Positions 15,046-24,769 are shown, counted from the stretch's first letter. The stretch: DNA of 64,000 nt from Methylomicrobium lacus LW14 (GCF_000527095.1 NZ_AZUN01000001.1:372001-436000); one strand, 5' to 3'. Translations and numbers: made by a program. The notes: generated by a model not told the origin, from the sequence alone.

Positions 15046-17676
15046 TTATCTTTCCAGGGCGCTGATGATTTCTTCCCGGAGTTTTTCCAGGGCGCCGGGA
15101 TCGGTAATCGGCCGCAGGGTGCTGTCGGTGATGTAGAATATATCCTCCGCGCGGCTGCCGATCGTGGTGATCTTGGCGTTATGCAGATTGATCTGTTGCT
15201 TGAGGAAGGCGCGGCCGATTTTCGAAAGCAGTCCGGCTCTGTCGGTGGTGATCAATTCGATGATTGTGCAATGGCACAACGGATCGGCATGAAACTGGAT
15301 GCTGGTCGGGATCGGAAAGTGTTTCGCTTGCCGGGACTGGCGATGAATGTTTTTGCGCTCCTGGACCGTCTTATGCAATAGATTGTTGCGCAGCGAGGAG
15401 CAAATGTGCACTTCCCGGATCAAATCCCGGATCGGCTGGCCGTTTTGTTCGAGCACCTGAAAACTGTTCAAGGCATAATTGTCCGTGGTCGTCATGATTC
15501 GGGCGTCGAGCACGGTCAGGCCCAATTGGTCCAGCGTCGCGGTGCTGATCGAAAAGATGTTGCCTTCATTTTTCGTATAGACGAAAACTTCCGCGCTGCC
15601 GTGCTGGGTTTGCGGGCGCAGCAAGACCAGCGGCAACTCGGCTTCGCTGGAAGAGGCAATCGCGATCGTATGCCAAACGATTTCATCGGCCGAATAGCGC
15701 AGGAAATAATCGTCGTTCGCATGCCGCCAGGAGGCGTCGATGTCCTGTTCGGACAAACCGAGCTGAATCAGTTCCTCGCGCGCTTCTTTCTTGGTTTCGA
15801 GAATGCGGTCGGTCTGGCCGACAGGGTTCGGCAAGCCCCGGCGCAGCATCTGATGGGTCGCGGCATAGAGCTCCTTCAGCAGCGAATCCTTCCACGAATT
15901 CCACAGTTCGGGATTGGTCGCCCGAATGTCGGCGACGGTCAACAGGTAGAGATGATTCAAGTATTCGACGCTGCCGACCTGCTGGGCAAACTCATGGATC
16001 ACTTCCGGGTCGCTGATGTCCTTGCGCTGCGCGGTCATCGACATGATCAGGTGATGGCGTACCAGCCAGCCGATCAGCTTGGTGCCGTGCGCGGAAAAAC
16101 CGTGTTGCTGGCAGAATTCCTTGGCGATGTCTTCGCCTATCGTCGAGTGGTCGCCGTTTCTGCCTTTGGCAATGTCGTGAAACAGCCCGGCAAAATAAAG
16201 CAGTTCGGGTTTGCCGATCAACAGAAAGATCTGGCTGCAGAACGGCAGTTCGTCCTTGTGTTTTTCGAGCGAAAAGCGGCGCAGGTTGCGGATAACGAAC
16301 AGCGTATGCTCGTCGACCGTGTAGATATGAAACAGGTCGTACTGCATGCGGGCGACGATGTTCGCGAAGGCGGGCAGGTAGGCGGCCAGGATGCCGTAGC
16401 GGTTCATCCTCCTGAGCTGGTGGGTCAGGCCTCTAGGCTGCTGGAAGATTTCGACAAACAGCCGGTTCGCGGTCTTGTCCTGGCGAAAAGCATCGTCGAT
16501 CAGGTGCAGGCTTTTACGGATCAGGCGGATCGTGGTTGCGCGCACCCCTCTGAGTTCGGGATTTTGCTCCAGGATCAGAATCAGTTCGAGCAGGGCGACC
16601 GGACGGTTGGCGAAAATCTGCTCGTCGACCGCTTCCAGATAGCCGTTGATCGCAACGAATTGCGCGTTCTCGGGAATAGGCTTGATGTCGGTATGGCCGT
16701 TGATGAAGCGTTCGTGAAACAACTGCAGCAGCATTTCATTCAAGCGTTCGAGACCCTGCACGGTTTTGAAATAGAACTGCATGAACAGCTCGACATCCTG
16801 ATTGTAATGCTGATCGGCGCAGCTAAAGCCGAATTGCGTGGCCAGTTCGCGTTGATAGTCGAAAATCAACCGGTCTTCGCAGCGATGGGTCAGTAAATGC
16901 AGGGCGTAGCGGATGCGCCAGAGCACCTCGACCGCATCGACCAGTTCGTTATATTCGGAAACCGGCAGAAACCCGTATTTGATCAGCTCCTTCAGGGTCG
17001 AGGAATTGTAATGGCGCTTGAATACCCAGGCGATGACCTGACGGTCGCGCAGTCCGCCGGGGCCTTCCTTGATGTTCGGCTCCAGGTTGTAGGCGGTGTC
17101 ATGGAATTTGGCGTAGCGCTGGCGCTGCTCTTCCATCTTGGCGGCGAAAAACTGGTCCGAAGGCCAAATCTTGTCGGGCGAAATGTCTCCCCTGAGCGTT
17201 TCATACAGGTCCTGATTGCCGCAAATCAGCCGCATTTCCATCAAGCTGGTGATGATGGTCTGATCGTCCATCGCCAGGCGCACGCATTCCTTGATCGTGC
17301 GCACGCTGTGGCCGGGTTTCAGGCCAATGTCCCAGAGAAAGGTGAAAAACTGCACCAGCGCGTCCTGATGCGGAGCGTCGCCTTCCGAATCGAGCAGGAC
17401 CATGATGTCGATATCGGAATACGGAAACAACTCACGCCGGCCGTAACCGCCGGCCGCGACCAGGCTCAGGCGGGGCGCATGGTCGCCGAGAAACAGGCGC
17501 CAGCAGCGGCACAGGATCGTGTCGATGAAATCGGATTTGGCGTGCAGCAGCGGCAGCACCGACTGATGCGGATCGAATTGCAGGCGTAGTTCGCAGTCCT
17601 TTTCTTTGAGCAGCTGCTTAAAGAACGGCAGGCTGTCGGAACCCGTGAGGGGCAGGGTAGCGGTGGAGTCGTTCAA
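15046..17676 (-). CDS. glnD: Bifunctional uridylyltransferase / uridylyl-removing enzyme GlnD
   Basis: Sensor of glutamine that uridylylates and deuridylylates PII proteins. Domains in order: nucleotidyltransferase with GGYGRRELFPYSDIDIMVL near residue 80, a helical linker, an HD phosphohydrolase domain with GLFHDIAKGRNGDHS, and two C-terminal ACT domains. I place the start at TTG 17676. It follows an AGGAAGAAAGG ribosome site by eight bases, lies five bases after the map stop codon and gives 876 residues, close to the E. coli length. A longer frame reaching 17751 overlaps map and its extra residues look non-native. Likely cotranscribed with map. Confidence 0.95.
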   Translation of the reverse strand: MNDSTATLPLTGSDSLPFFKQLLKEKDCELRLQFDPHQSVLPLLHAKSDFIDTILCRCWRLFLGDHAPRLSLVAAGGYGRRELFPYSDIDIMVLLDSEGDAPHQDALVQFFTFLWDIGLKPGHSVRTIKECVRLAMDDQTIITSLMEMRLICGNQDLYETLRGDISPDKIWPSDQFFAAKMEEQRQRYAKFHDTAYNLEPNIKEGPGGLRDRQVIAWVFKRHYNSSTLKELIKYGFLPVSEYNELVDAVEVLWRIRYALHLLTHRCEDRLIFDYQRELATQFGFSCADQHYNQDVELFMQFYFKTVQGLERLNEMLLQLFHERFINGHTDIKPIPENAQFVAINGYLEAVDEQIFANRPVALLELILILEQNPELRGVRATTIRLIRKSLHLIDDAFRQDKTANRLFVEIFQQPRGLTHQLRRMNRYGILAAYLPAFANIVARMQYDLFHIYTVDEHTLFVIRNLRRFSLEKHKDELPFCSQIFLLIGKPELLYFAGLFHDIAKGRNGDHSTIGEDIAKEFCQQHGFSAHGTKLIGWLVRHHLIMSMTAQRKDISDPEVIHEFAQQVGSVEYLNHLYLLTVADIRATNPELWNSWKDSLLKELYAATHQMLRRGLPNPVGQTDRILETKKEAREELIQLGLSEQDIDASWRHANDDYFLRYSADEIVWHTIAIASSSEAELPLVLLRPQTQHGSAEVFVYTKNEGNIFSISTATLDQLGLTVLDARIMTTTDNYALNSFQVLEQNGQPIRDLIREVHICSSLRNNLLHKTVQERKNIHRQSRQAKHFPIPTSIQFHADPLCHCTIIELITTDRAGLLSKIGRAFLKQQINLHNAKITTIGSRAEDIFYITDSTLRPITDPGALEKLREEIISALER

Positions 17677-17681
17677 GGGTT

Positions 17682-18446
17682 TTACCTTTCTTCCTGGCGT
17701 AACGTCAGTATTTCGTAGCCGTCGGCGGTGACCAGTATGGTGTGCTCCCATTGCGCGGACAGGCTGCGGTCCTTGGTCACGACGGTCCAGCCGTCCGACA
17801 AGACCTTGATATGGCGTTTGCCGATATTGATCATTGGTTCGATCGTGAAGATCATGCCCGGCCGGAGCACTTCGCCGGCGCCGGCTTTGCCGTAATGCAG
17901 CACTTGGGGGTCTTCATGAAAGACTTTGCCTATGCCGTGTCCGCAAAATTCCCTGACCACCGAGTAGCGGTTGCCTTCCGCGTGTTTCTGGATCGCCTCG
18001 CCGATGTCGCCCAGCGTCGCGCCGGGTTTGACCTGCTGAATGCCCAGATACATCGATTCTTGCGTCACTTTGATCAAGCGCTGGGCGTGCGGGCTGACCT
18101 CGCCGACACAAAACATCTTGCTGGTGTCGCCGTGATAGTCATCCTTGATCACGGTGATGTCGATATTGATGATGTCGCCGGATTTCAGTTTTTTTTCGCA
18201 GGGAATGCCGTGACAGACCTGCTGGTTGATCGAGGTGCAGATCGATTTCGGAAAACCGTGGTAATTCAGCGGCGCCGGAATCGCATTTTGCACGTTCACG
18301 ATGTAATCGTGGCAGATAGTATCCAATTCATTGGTCGTAATGCCCGGCACGACATGCGGTTCGATCATTTCCAGCACTTCGGCGGCCAGACGGCCGGCGA
18401 CGCGCATTTTTTCGATTTCGGATTCGGTTTTGATGGTAATGCTCAT
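17682..18446 (-). CDS. map: Methionine aminopeptidase type I
   Basis: Removes the N-terminal methionine from nascent proteins. Metal ligands appear in the expected order: Asp in INIDITVIKDDYHGDTS (two Asp), His in EFCGHGIGKVFHEDPQ, Glu in IFTIEPMINIG and Glu near the C-terminus (SAQWEHT). The 254-residue size is typical of the short type Ia form. It is divergent from rpsB, the usual gammaproteobacterial arrangement, and followed directly by glnD. Confidence 0.96.
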   Translation of the reverse strand: MSITIKTESEIEKMRVAGRLAAEVLEMIEPHVVPGITTNELDTICHDYIVNVQNAIPAPLNYHGFPKSICTSINQQVCHGIPCEKKLKSGDIINIDITVIKDDYHGDTSKMFCVGEVSPHAQRLIKVTQESMYLGIQQVKPGATLGDIGEAIQKHAEGNRYSVVREFCGHGIGKVFHEDPQVLHYGKAGAGEVLRPGMIFTIEPMINIGKRHIKVLSDGWTVVTKDRSLSAQWEHTILVTADGYEILTLRQEER

Positions 18447-18672
18447 AGCTTGGGCAAAGACTCAATGCAATTTAAGAAGTTCAATAAAATAATAGTTCAG
18501 GGTTTACGGCGCCAGAAAAACGCTGAGTTTTGCCGTAAAAAGCGCGTCAATATATCATATATCCACTTTGGACGAACTTTGGCGCGGATTATCTCGGTAA
18601 AATGGCGGACAATTTGCCCGCATTTTGCGGCGCTTGCGCCAAAGCATGGCGGCAAAAGACCGGGAATTGGAT

Positions 18673-18701
18673 TTGTCGATTTCGTCAAAATATGGTATAA
18701 A
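18673..18701 (+). promoter_or_regulatory. Putative rpsB promoter
   Basis: TTGTCG at 18673-18678 and TATAAA at 18696-18701 are separated by exactly 17 bases. This gives a transcription start near 18708 and a leader of about 150 bases before rpsB. Confidence 0.55.
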
Positions 18702-18707
18702 GTTAGG

Positions 18708-18857
18708 TTCAGTTTTTCTGAAATAAATACTCACCCTTACCGTCACACTTGCCAGGGTGCCTGCTTTTTCATATTGCGGCGGGTTGGCAAGCGGGGTAAG
18801 GGGAGGCGTAACCCACCGGAACTTGGTTCCGAAACTTTATACTGAGGAGAAAAATTA
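18708..18857 (+). promoter_or_regulatory. rpsB 5' leader, candidate S2 autoregulatory RNA
   Basis: About 150 bases of untranslated leader. It contains G-rich segments, a GGGTT...AACCC pairing possibility and a GGAAC-TTG-GTTCC hairpin at 18818-18830 just before the GAGGAG ribosome site. Gammaproteobacterial rpsB-tsf leaders are known to mediate feedback repression by S2; assignment here rests on position and structure, not on a computed match. The remainder of the 410-base map-rpsB gap (18447-18672) shows no gene. Confidence 0.4.
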
Positions 18858-19601
18858 ATGGCGGCAGTTTCAATGCGTCAAATGTTGGAAGCGGGTGTTC
18901 ACTTCGGACACCAAACCCGTTACTGGAACCCGAAAATGGCTTCGTACCTGTTCGGCGCCCGTAACAAGATCCATATCATCGATCTGGAAAAAACGCTGCC
19001 TTTGTTCAACGACGCGATGAATTATCTGGGTCAAATGTCCGCAAACAAGGGCAGTGTCCTGTTTGTCGGCACCAAAAAAGCGGCGCGCAAAGTGGTTGCG
19101 GAAGAAGCGATCCGTTGCGGCATGCCTTATGTCAACCATCGTTGGCTGGGCGGCATGTTGACCAATTTCAAGACCATCAAAAAGTCGATCAATCGCCTGA
19201 AGGAACTGGAAGCGATGAAGGCCGACGGCACCCTGTATCAGCGTTTCGGCAAGAAAGAAGCCCTGATGATGGAACGCGAACTCGAAAAGCTCGAGCGCAG
19301 CCTGGGCGGCATCAAAGACATGAGAGGCATTCCGGACGTGATTTTCGTGCTGGATGTCGGTTACGAGAAAAATGCGATCAGCGAAGCCCGCAAACTGGGC
19401 ATTCCGGTGGTCGGTATCGTCGATTCGAACAACTCGCCGGAAGCCATCGATTATGTGATTCCGGGCAATGACGACTCGATCCGCGCGGTCAAGTTGTATT
19501 GCGAAAGCGCTTCCGCCGCGATTCAGGAAGCGAGAGCCGCGACCCAAGGATTGTCGGCTAAGGCGGATGACTTCGTTGAAGAGACTCCAGCAGCCGAATA
19601 A
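18858..19601 (+). CDS. rpsB: 30S ribosomal protein S2
   Basis: Small-subunit protein needed for S1 binding. The N-terminus MRQMLEAGVHFGHQTRYWNPKM and the RWLGGMLTNFKTIKKS and GIPVVGIVDSN blocks are diagnostic. Length 247 is typical. A GAGGAG ribosome site precedes the ATG. First gene of a long operon running to rseP. Confidence 0.99.
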   Translation: MAAVSMRQMLEAGVHFGHQTRYWNPKMASYLFGARNKIHIIDLEKTLPLFNDAMNYLGQMSANKGSVLFVGTKKAARKVVAEEAIRCGMPYVNHRWLGGMLTNFKTIKKSINRLKELEAMKADGTLYQRFGKKEALMMERELEKLERSLGGIKDMRGIPDVIFVLDVGYEKNAISEARKLGIPVVGIVDSNNSPEAIDYVIPGNDDSIRAVKLYCESASAAIQEARAATQGLSAKADDFVEETPAAE

Positions 19602-19628
19602 GCCCAAACAGGCTGTTCGATGAGACCG

Positions 19629-19656
19629 GAAAACGCCTCCTTTTGGGGGCGTTTTC
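19629..19656 (+). terminator. Intercistronic hairpin between rpsB and tsf
   Basis: A 12-base stem (GAAAACGCCTCC / GGGGGCGTTTTC, one G-T wobble) with a TTTT loop. No uninterrupted T run follows, so partial termination or RNA processing that sets the S2:EF-Ts ratio is more likely than full termination. Confidence 0.55.
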
Positions 19657-19687
19657 ATAGTGATGATAAGATTAGGAAACATAAAGA

Positions 19688-20569
19688 ATGAGTATTACTG
19701 CAGGTATGGTTAAGGAACTGCGTGAAAGAACCGGTTCCGGCATGATGGAATGTAAAAAGGCCCTGCAAGAGGCAAACGGCGACATGGAGTTGGCCATCGA
19801 AAACATGCGCAAGGCAGGCCTTGCGAAAGCCGATAAGAAATCCGGCCGTATCGCGGCGGAAGGCAGTATCGGCGTCAAGATCAGCGACGATGAAAAAACC
19901 GCCGCGATCGTCGACATCAACTGCGAAACCGATTTCGTCGCCAAATCGCCCGACTTCGTCAAATTCGTGAACGATGTGGCGACTGCGCTGCTGAGCGCCG
20001 ATGCCGCGACCGACGAACAATTGCTCGATGTGAAATTGAGCGACGGCGTGACCGTTGAAGAAACCCGCCGCGCGCTGATCGCGAAACTGGGCGAAAACAT
20101 CACAGTCAGACGTTTCCAAAAATTCCACACTGCCGAAGGCGGCACCGCCTGCTATCTGCACGGCAGCAAGATCGGCGTCATCGTCGAGCTGACCCAAGCG
20201 GACAAGGAATTGGGCAAGGACGTGGCGATGCATATCGCGGCGAGCAAGCCGATCTGTGTTTCCGACGCCGAGATTTCTGCTGAAACGATCGAAAAGGAAA
20301 AGGAAATCTTCAAGGCGCAGGCTGCCGAAAGCGGCAAACCGGCCGACATCATCGAAAAAATGGTGGCCGGACGCATCAGCAAATTCTTCGCGGAAGTGAC
20401 CTTGCTGGGTCAGCCGTTCATCAAGGACGACAAAGTCTCGGTCGGCAAGCTGGTGTCTTCAAAGGGCAACGGCGTCGTGCGTTTTGCCCGTCTGGAAGTC
20501 GGTGAAGGCATCGAAAAGAAAGAAGAAAACTTTGCCGAAGAAGTGATGGCGCAGGTGCGGGCCAGCTAA
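19688..20569 (+). CDS. tsf: Elongation factor Ts
   Basis: Guanine nucleotide exchange factor for EF-Tu. The N-terminal UBA-like segment VKELRERTGSGMMECKKAL is diagnostic. Dimerisation and core domains follow over the normal 293 residues. It lies downstream of rpsB as in most bacteria. Confidence 0.99.
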   Translation: MSITAGMVKELRERTGSGMMECKKALQEANGDMELAIENMRKAGLAKADKKSGRIAAEGSIGVKISDDEKTAAIVDINCETDFVAKSPDFVKFVNDVATALLSADAATDEQLLDVKLSDGVTVEETRRALIAKLGENITVRRFQKFHTAEGGTACYLHGSKIGVIVELTQADKELGKDVAMHIAASKPICVSDAEISAETIEKEKEIFKAQAAESGKPADIIEKMVAGRISKFFAEVTLLGQPFIKDDKVSVGKLVSSKGNGVVRFARLEVGEGIEKKEENFAEEVMAQVRAS

Positions 20570-20624
20570 ACTGGGCTGACGGCAGACCTTGTAACAAGCT
20601 ATTAATAAACCATCCGACAAACTT

Positions 20625-21350
20625 ATGAAAACACCGATTTGCCAGAGAATTTTATTAAAGCTGAGCGGCGAGGCGCTGATGAGCGAAGCGGGCGGCAGCA
20701 TCGACTCCGACATCCTGAGCCGTCTGGCCGCCGAAATCCGGGAATTATCCGATTTCGGCGTCCAGGTCGGTCTGGTGATCGGCGGCGGCAATATCCTGCG
20801 CGGCGCCGAAAAGGCGTCCGAGGGACTGGATCGGGTCACCAGCGACCAAATGGGCATGCTGGCGACCGTGATCAATGCGCTGGCGATGCAGGACGCGCTC
20901 GAGCATCAGGGCTTGCAGGCCCGGGTGATGTCCGCGCTGAAAATCAATCAGGTTTGCGAGGATTATATTCGCCGCCGCGCTGTCCGCCATCTGGAAAAAG
21001 GCCGCATCGTGATCTTTGCGGCCGGCACCGGCAATCCGTTTTTTACGACCGATTCGGCGGCCAGTCTGCGTGCGATCGAAATCAACGCCGAACTGATGAT
21101 CAAGGCGACCAAGGTCAAGGGCGTGTATTCTGCCGACCCCGCAAAAGTCAAGGACGCGGTCTTCTATCCGCGTCTGACTTATGACGAGGCGCTGGATCAA
21201 CGCTTGAATGTGATGGACACCACTGCACTCGTGCTGTGCCGGGACAATGACATTCCGATGCGGGTGATGAACATCTTTGAACAAGGCGCGGTGATGCGGC
21301 TGATGAAGGGCGAAGAAATCGGTTCGCTGATTGAACGAGGAGCAAAATAA
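20625..21350 (+). CDS. pyrH: Uridylate kinase (UMP kinase)
   Basis: Phosphorylates UMP to UDP in pyrimidine nucleotide synthesis. Amino-acid-kinase fold with RILLKLSGEALM at the start, GLVIGGGNILRG, DRVTSDQMGMLATVINALA and the KATKVKGVYSADP loop. Length 241 is typical. The stop overlaps the frr start (TAATG), implying coupled translation. Confidence 0.98.
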   Translation: MKTPICQRILLKLSGEALMSEAGGSIDSDILSRLAAEIRELSDFGVQVGLVIGGGNILRGAEKASEGLDRVTSDQMGMLATVINALAMQDALEHQGLQARVMSALKINQVCEDYIRRRAVRHLEKGRIVIFAAGTGNPFFTTDSAASLRAIEINAELMIKATKVKGVYSADPAKVKDAVFYPRLTYDEALDQRLNVMDTTALVLCRDNDIPMRVMNIFEQGAVMRLMKGEEIGSLIERGAK

Positions 21351-21907
21351 TGATTAGTGACATTCAACAGGACGCAGCGGCCCGCATGGGCAAAAGCATC
21401 GAAGCCCTGAAACACGAATTTGCGAAGATCCGGACCGGGCGCGCGCATCCGAGCCTGCTCGACCAGATCAGCGTGTCTTATTACGGCACCGATTCGGCGC
21501 TGTCCCAGGTCGCGAATATCGCGGTCGAGGACGCGCGGACGCTGACGATTACGCCATGGGAAAAAACCATGGTGCAGGCGATCGAGAAGGCGATCATGAA
21601 GTCGGATCTCGGCCTGAACCCGTCCACCACCGGCATGACGATCCGGATTCCTCTGCCGGCGTTGACCGAACAGCGCCGCCGTGATCTGGTCAAGGTGGTC
21701 AAACACGAGGCCGAAAACGGCCGCGTGGCGATTCGCAACATCCGCCGCGACGCGAACAATGCGATCAAGGAAGCCTTGAAGGAAAAACTGATTTCCGAGG
21801 ACGACGCGCGCAATGCGGAAGATAAAATCCAAAAAATCACCGACCAATATGTCAAGGAAGTCGAAAAGTTGTTGGAAGCCAAAGAAGCCGATTTGTTGTC
21901 GATTTGA
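21350..21907 (+). CDS. frr: Ribosome recycling factor
   Basis: Dissociates post-termination ribosomes together with EF-G. Diagnostic segments are KIRTGRAHPSLLD near the N-terminus and RRDLVKVVKHEAENGRVAIR in the long helix. Length 185 is standard. The gene overlaps pyrH at its start and uppS at its end. Confidence 0.98.
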   Translation: MISDIQQDAAARMGKSIEALKHEFAKIRTGRAHPSLLDQISVSYYGTDSALSQVANIAVEDARTLTITPWEKTMVQAIEKAIMKSDLGLNPSTTGMTIRIPLPALTEQRRRDLVKVVKHEAENGRVAIRNIRRDANNAIKEALKEKLISEDDARNAEDKIQKITDQYVKEVEKLLEAKEADLLSI

Positions 21908-22689
21908 TGCGGATGCCAGCCATGTCGTCAGGCAACGCAAGCTTTAACTCCACCGACAACGGCGTGCCTCGCCATATTGCGATTATCATGGACGGCAACG
22001 GCCGCTGGGCGCAAAAGCGTTTCATGCCGCGCGCGGTCGGTCACCGGGCCGGCGTGAAGGCGGTCCGCAAAATCGTCGAGCATTGCACCCAGGAAGGGGT
22101 CGAGGTGCTGACACTGTTCGCGTTCAGCAGCGAAAACTGGCGGCGTCCGTCCGAGGAAGTCTCGCTGCTGATGGAATTGTTTCTGGTGACTTTGCGGGCC
22201 GAAATCGATCGCTTGCATCAAAACAATATCCGTTTGCGCTTTATCGGCGACCGGAGCCGCTTCCCCGAGGCCTTGCAAGAGCAAATGGCTGCAGGTGAAG
22301 CGCAAACCCAAGGCAATACCGCATTGACCGTTGTGATAGCGGTCAACTACGGCGGCCGCTGGGATTTATGCCAGGCGTTTCGCGCGGTCAATCAAAAAAT
22401 AGCGGCCGGCGAATTGCAGGCGCAGGACATCGATGAAAATCTGATCAATCGCCATTTATCGACCGCGGATTTGCCGGAACCGGATTTATTCATCAGAACC
22501 GGCGGTGAACAGCGGGTCAGTAATTTTTTACTCTGGCAACTCGCCTACACCGAATTGTATTTCACCGATACCCTCTGGCCTGATTTCGACCAGAAAGCGC
22601 TCGACGGGGCGATCTTGAGTTTCAAAAGCCGGCAAAGGCGCTTTGGTCATACCGGCGAACAGGTGCTCGGCAAAACGCTTACCCTCTAA
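21907..22689 (+). CDS. uppS: Undecaprenyl diphosphate synthase
   Basis: Cis-prenyltransferase producing the C55 lipid carrier used for peptidoglycan and O-antigen. The IIMDGNGRWA motif with the catalytic Asp is near residue 25. Later signatures include TLFAFSSENWRRP and DLFIRTGGEQRVSNFLLWQ. ATG 21907 overlaps the frr stop; ATGs at 21913 and 21922 are alternatives, because the first 15-20 residues lie outside the conserved fold. Confidence 0.97.
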   Translation: MRMPAMSSGNASFNSTDNGVPRHIAIIMDGNGRWAQKRFMPRAVGHRAGVKAVRKIVEHCTQEGVEVLTLFAFSSENWRRPSEEVSLLMELFLVTLRAEIDRLHQNNIRLRFIGDRSRFPEALQEQMAAGEAQTQGNTALTVVIAVNYGGRWDLCQAFRAVNQKIAAGELQAQDIDENLINRHLSTADLPEPDLFIRTGGEQRVSNFLLWQLAYTELYFTDTLWPDFDQKALDGAILSFKSRQRRFGHTGEQVLGKTLTL

Positions 22690-22709
22690 CTTTAACGATA
22701 ATTATAACA

Positions 22710-23579
22710 ATGTTGCTCAAGCGAATTATCACTGCATCGATTCTGGCCGCCCTGATTGCCACGGCGGTATTCACACTGCCTTCCGAATATTTTTCCCTGC
22801 TGCTCGCCGTCCTGACCTTGGCCGCAGCCTGGGAATGGCTGTATCTGATCGATGTGCAATCGATCGCCAAAAGAGTGTTGTTTCTGCTGGCGCTGGTCGT
22901 GCCGATGGTCGGGCTGCAGCTCTGGACACAGTTCCTGGAACTGTTGGCGCAATGGACCAACTGGCCGGAAATCCGGCTGTATTCGGGTATCCTCGAATGG
23001 CTGGTGATCCCGCCGATTCTGTTCTGGATCGTGGCGATGATTTGCATCAGAAACCTGCCGCACTCGGTGCTGAACCTGCAACTGCGTTTGCGTTATAAGG
23101 TATTGATCGGCTGGTTCATCCTGCTCGCCTGCTGGATGTTCCTGAGCCGGCTGCGCACTTTCTACGAGCCGCCGATGACGATGTATTTCCTGATCCTGAT
23201 CTGGGCGGCCGACATCAGCGCTTATTTCGTCGGCAAGAAGTACGGTAAAACCAAATTGGCGCCGGACATCAGCCCAGGCAAAACGGTCGAGGGCTTCTAC
23301 GGCGCCTTGGGGGCCGCAGTGGTCTGCGCGATCGTGCTGAGCCTGATTTACGGTTTCAATTATGTTTTCGCGGCCGATTTCGCCTTGTTGTCGGTATTGA
23401 CCGTGTTGATTTCAGTTTACGGCGACCTGTTTTTCAGCGTCGTCAAACGCCAGCGCGGCGTCAAGGACAGCGGCGCGATCCTTCCTGGCCATGGCGGCAT
23501 TCTGGACCGGGTTGACAGCATTATCGCGGCGATTCCGTTGTTTTATGCAGGCATTTACTTGATTTCCGGGCTGGTCTGA
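22710..23579 (+). CDS. cdsA: Phosphatidate cytidylyltransferase
   Basis: Makes CDP-diacylglycerol in the inner membrane. Around eight hydrophobic segments are visible. The C-terminal CdsA signature is present as SVVKRQRGVKDSGAILPGHGGILDRVDS. The 289-residue length fits. Its stop overlaps the dxr start by one base (TGATG). Confidence 0.96.
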   Translation: MLLKRIITASILAALIATAVFTLPSEYFSLLLAVLTLAAAWEWLYLIDVQSIAKRVLFLLALVVPMVGLQLWTQFLELLAQWTNWPEIRLYSGILEWLVIPPILFWIVAMICIRNLPHSVLNLQLRLRYKVLIGWFILLACWMFLSRLRTFYEPPMTMYFLILIWAADISAYFVGKKYGKTKLAPDISPGKTVEGFYGALGAAVVCAIVLSLIYGFNYVFAADFALLSVLTVLISVYGDLFFSVVKRQRGVKDSGAILPGHGGILDRVDSIIAAIPLFYAGIYLISGLV

Positions 23580-24763
23580 TGAAAGGCATCTGCATACTCG
23601 GGGCGACCGGCTCGATCGGCGTCAGCACACTCGATGTGGTCGCAAGACATCCTGATCTTTACAAGGTCGTCGCGCTGACCGCGAACAACAATGTCGACTT
23701 GTTGCTCGAACAATGCCTGCGCCATCGGCCGGAACTGGTCGTGGTCGCCGACGAAGCGAAAGCCGCAGCATTCAAGGAAAAAATCGCCGGCACCGCGGTC
23801 GCTGAAGTGAAGGTGCTGGCCGGGGCCGAGGCCTTGTCGGAAGCCGCCACACTGGACTCTGTCGATTCGGTGATGGCCGCGATCGTCGGTGCGGCAGGAT
23901 TACTGCCGACATTGGCGGCGGCGAAGGCCGGCAAGACGGTGTTGCTGGCGAACAAGGAAGCCCTGGTGATGTCGGGCGACATCTTCATGCAGGCGATCGC
24001 CGAGTCGGGCGCGCAGCTTTTGCCAATCGACAGCGAACACAACGCGATCTTTCAATGCATGCCGGCGGCTTATGAAACCGGCGTCAGCGCGAAGACGGCC
24101 CGGCGCATTCTGTTGACCGCGTCGGGCGGCCCGTTCCGGCAGACGCCGGTCGCCGATCTGGTGACTGTGACTCCGGAACAGGCGGTCGCGCATCCGAATT
24201 GGGACATGGGCAAGAAAATCTCGGTCGATTCGGCGACGATGATGAACAAAGGCCTCGAAATGATCGAAGCCTGCCTGTTGTTCAACATGCAGCCGGAACA
24301 GATCCAGGTCGTGATTCATCCGCAAAGCGTGATTCATTCGATGGTCGATTATATCGACGGCACCGTACTCGCGCAGATGGGCAACCCGGACATGCGCGTT
24401 CCGATCGCGCATGCACTGGCCTGGCCGGAGCGCTTCGAGTCCGGCGTGGAGCCTTTGAATATCTTCACGGTCCGCCAGATGGATTTCGAAGAGCCGAACC
24501 TGGAACGCTTTCCTTGCTTGCGCCTGGCCTACCAGGCGATCGAGACCGGCGGCACGATGCCGGCGGTATTGAATGCGGCCAACGAAATCGCGGTCGATGC
24601 CTTCCTGAATCGCCGGGTGCGCTTTACCGACATTCCGGTGATCATCGAACGCTGCATGGAGGCGGTCGAAGTCAGGGCGGCCGACTCGCTCGAAATTATT
24701 TTGGATCAGGATAAATTAGCTAGAATCGTGTCTAATCGAATTATCGATCAATTGACCGGCTAA
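23579..24763 (+). CDS. dxr: 1-deoxy-D-xylulose 5-phosphate reductoisomerase
   Basis: Converts DXP to MEP in the non-mevalonate isoprenoid pathway. NADPH-binding ILGATGSIGVSTLDVV is at the N-terminus. The metal/substrate region LLPIDSEHNAIFQC and the WDMGKKISVDSATMMNKGLE block are intact. The 394-residue length is typical. The pathway supplies the precursors used by UppS in the same operon. Confidence 0.98.
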   Translation: MKGICILGATGSIGVSTLDVVARHPDLYKVVALTANNNVDLLLEQCLRHRPELVVVADEAKAAAFKEKIAGTAVAEVKVLAGAEALSEAATLDSVDSVMAAIVGAAGLLPTLAAAKAGKTVLLANKEALVMSGDIFMQAIAESGAQLLPIDSEHNAIFQCMPAAYETGVSAKTARRILLTASGGPFRQTPVADLVTVTPEQAVAHPNWDMGKKISVDSATMMNKGLEMIEACLLFNMQPEQIQVVIHPQSVIHSMVDYIDGTVLAQMGNPDMRVPIAHALAWPERFESGVEPLNIFTVRQMDFEEPNLERFPCLRLAYQAIETGGTMPAVLNAANEIAVDAFLNRRVRFTDIPVIIERCMEAVEVRAADSLEIILDQDKLARIVSNRIIDQLTG

Positions 24764-24769
24764 TTTTTC

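Noticed and set aside
15406..16896. Long plus-strand ORF opposite glnD, and similar long frames opposite argG, fabB and the ABC exporter
   Set aside because: These are antisense frames of conserved genes in GC-rich DNA with no recognisable domains.
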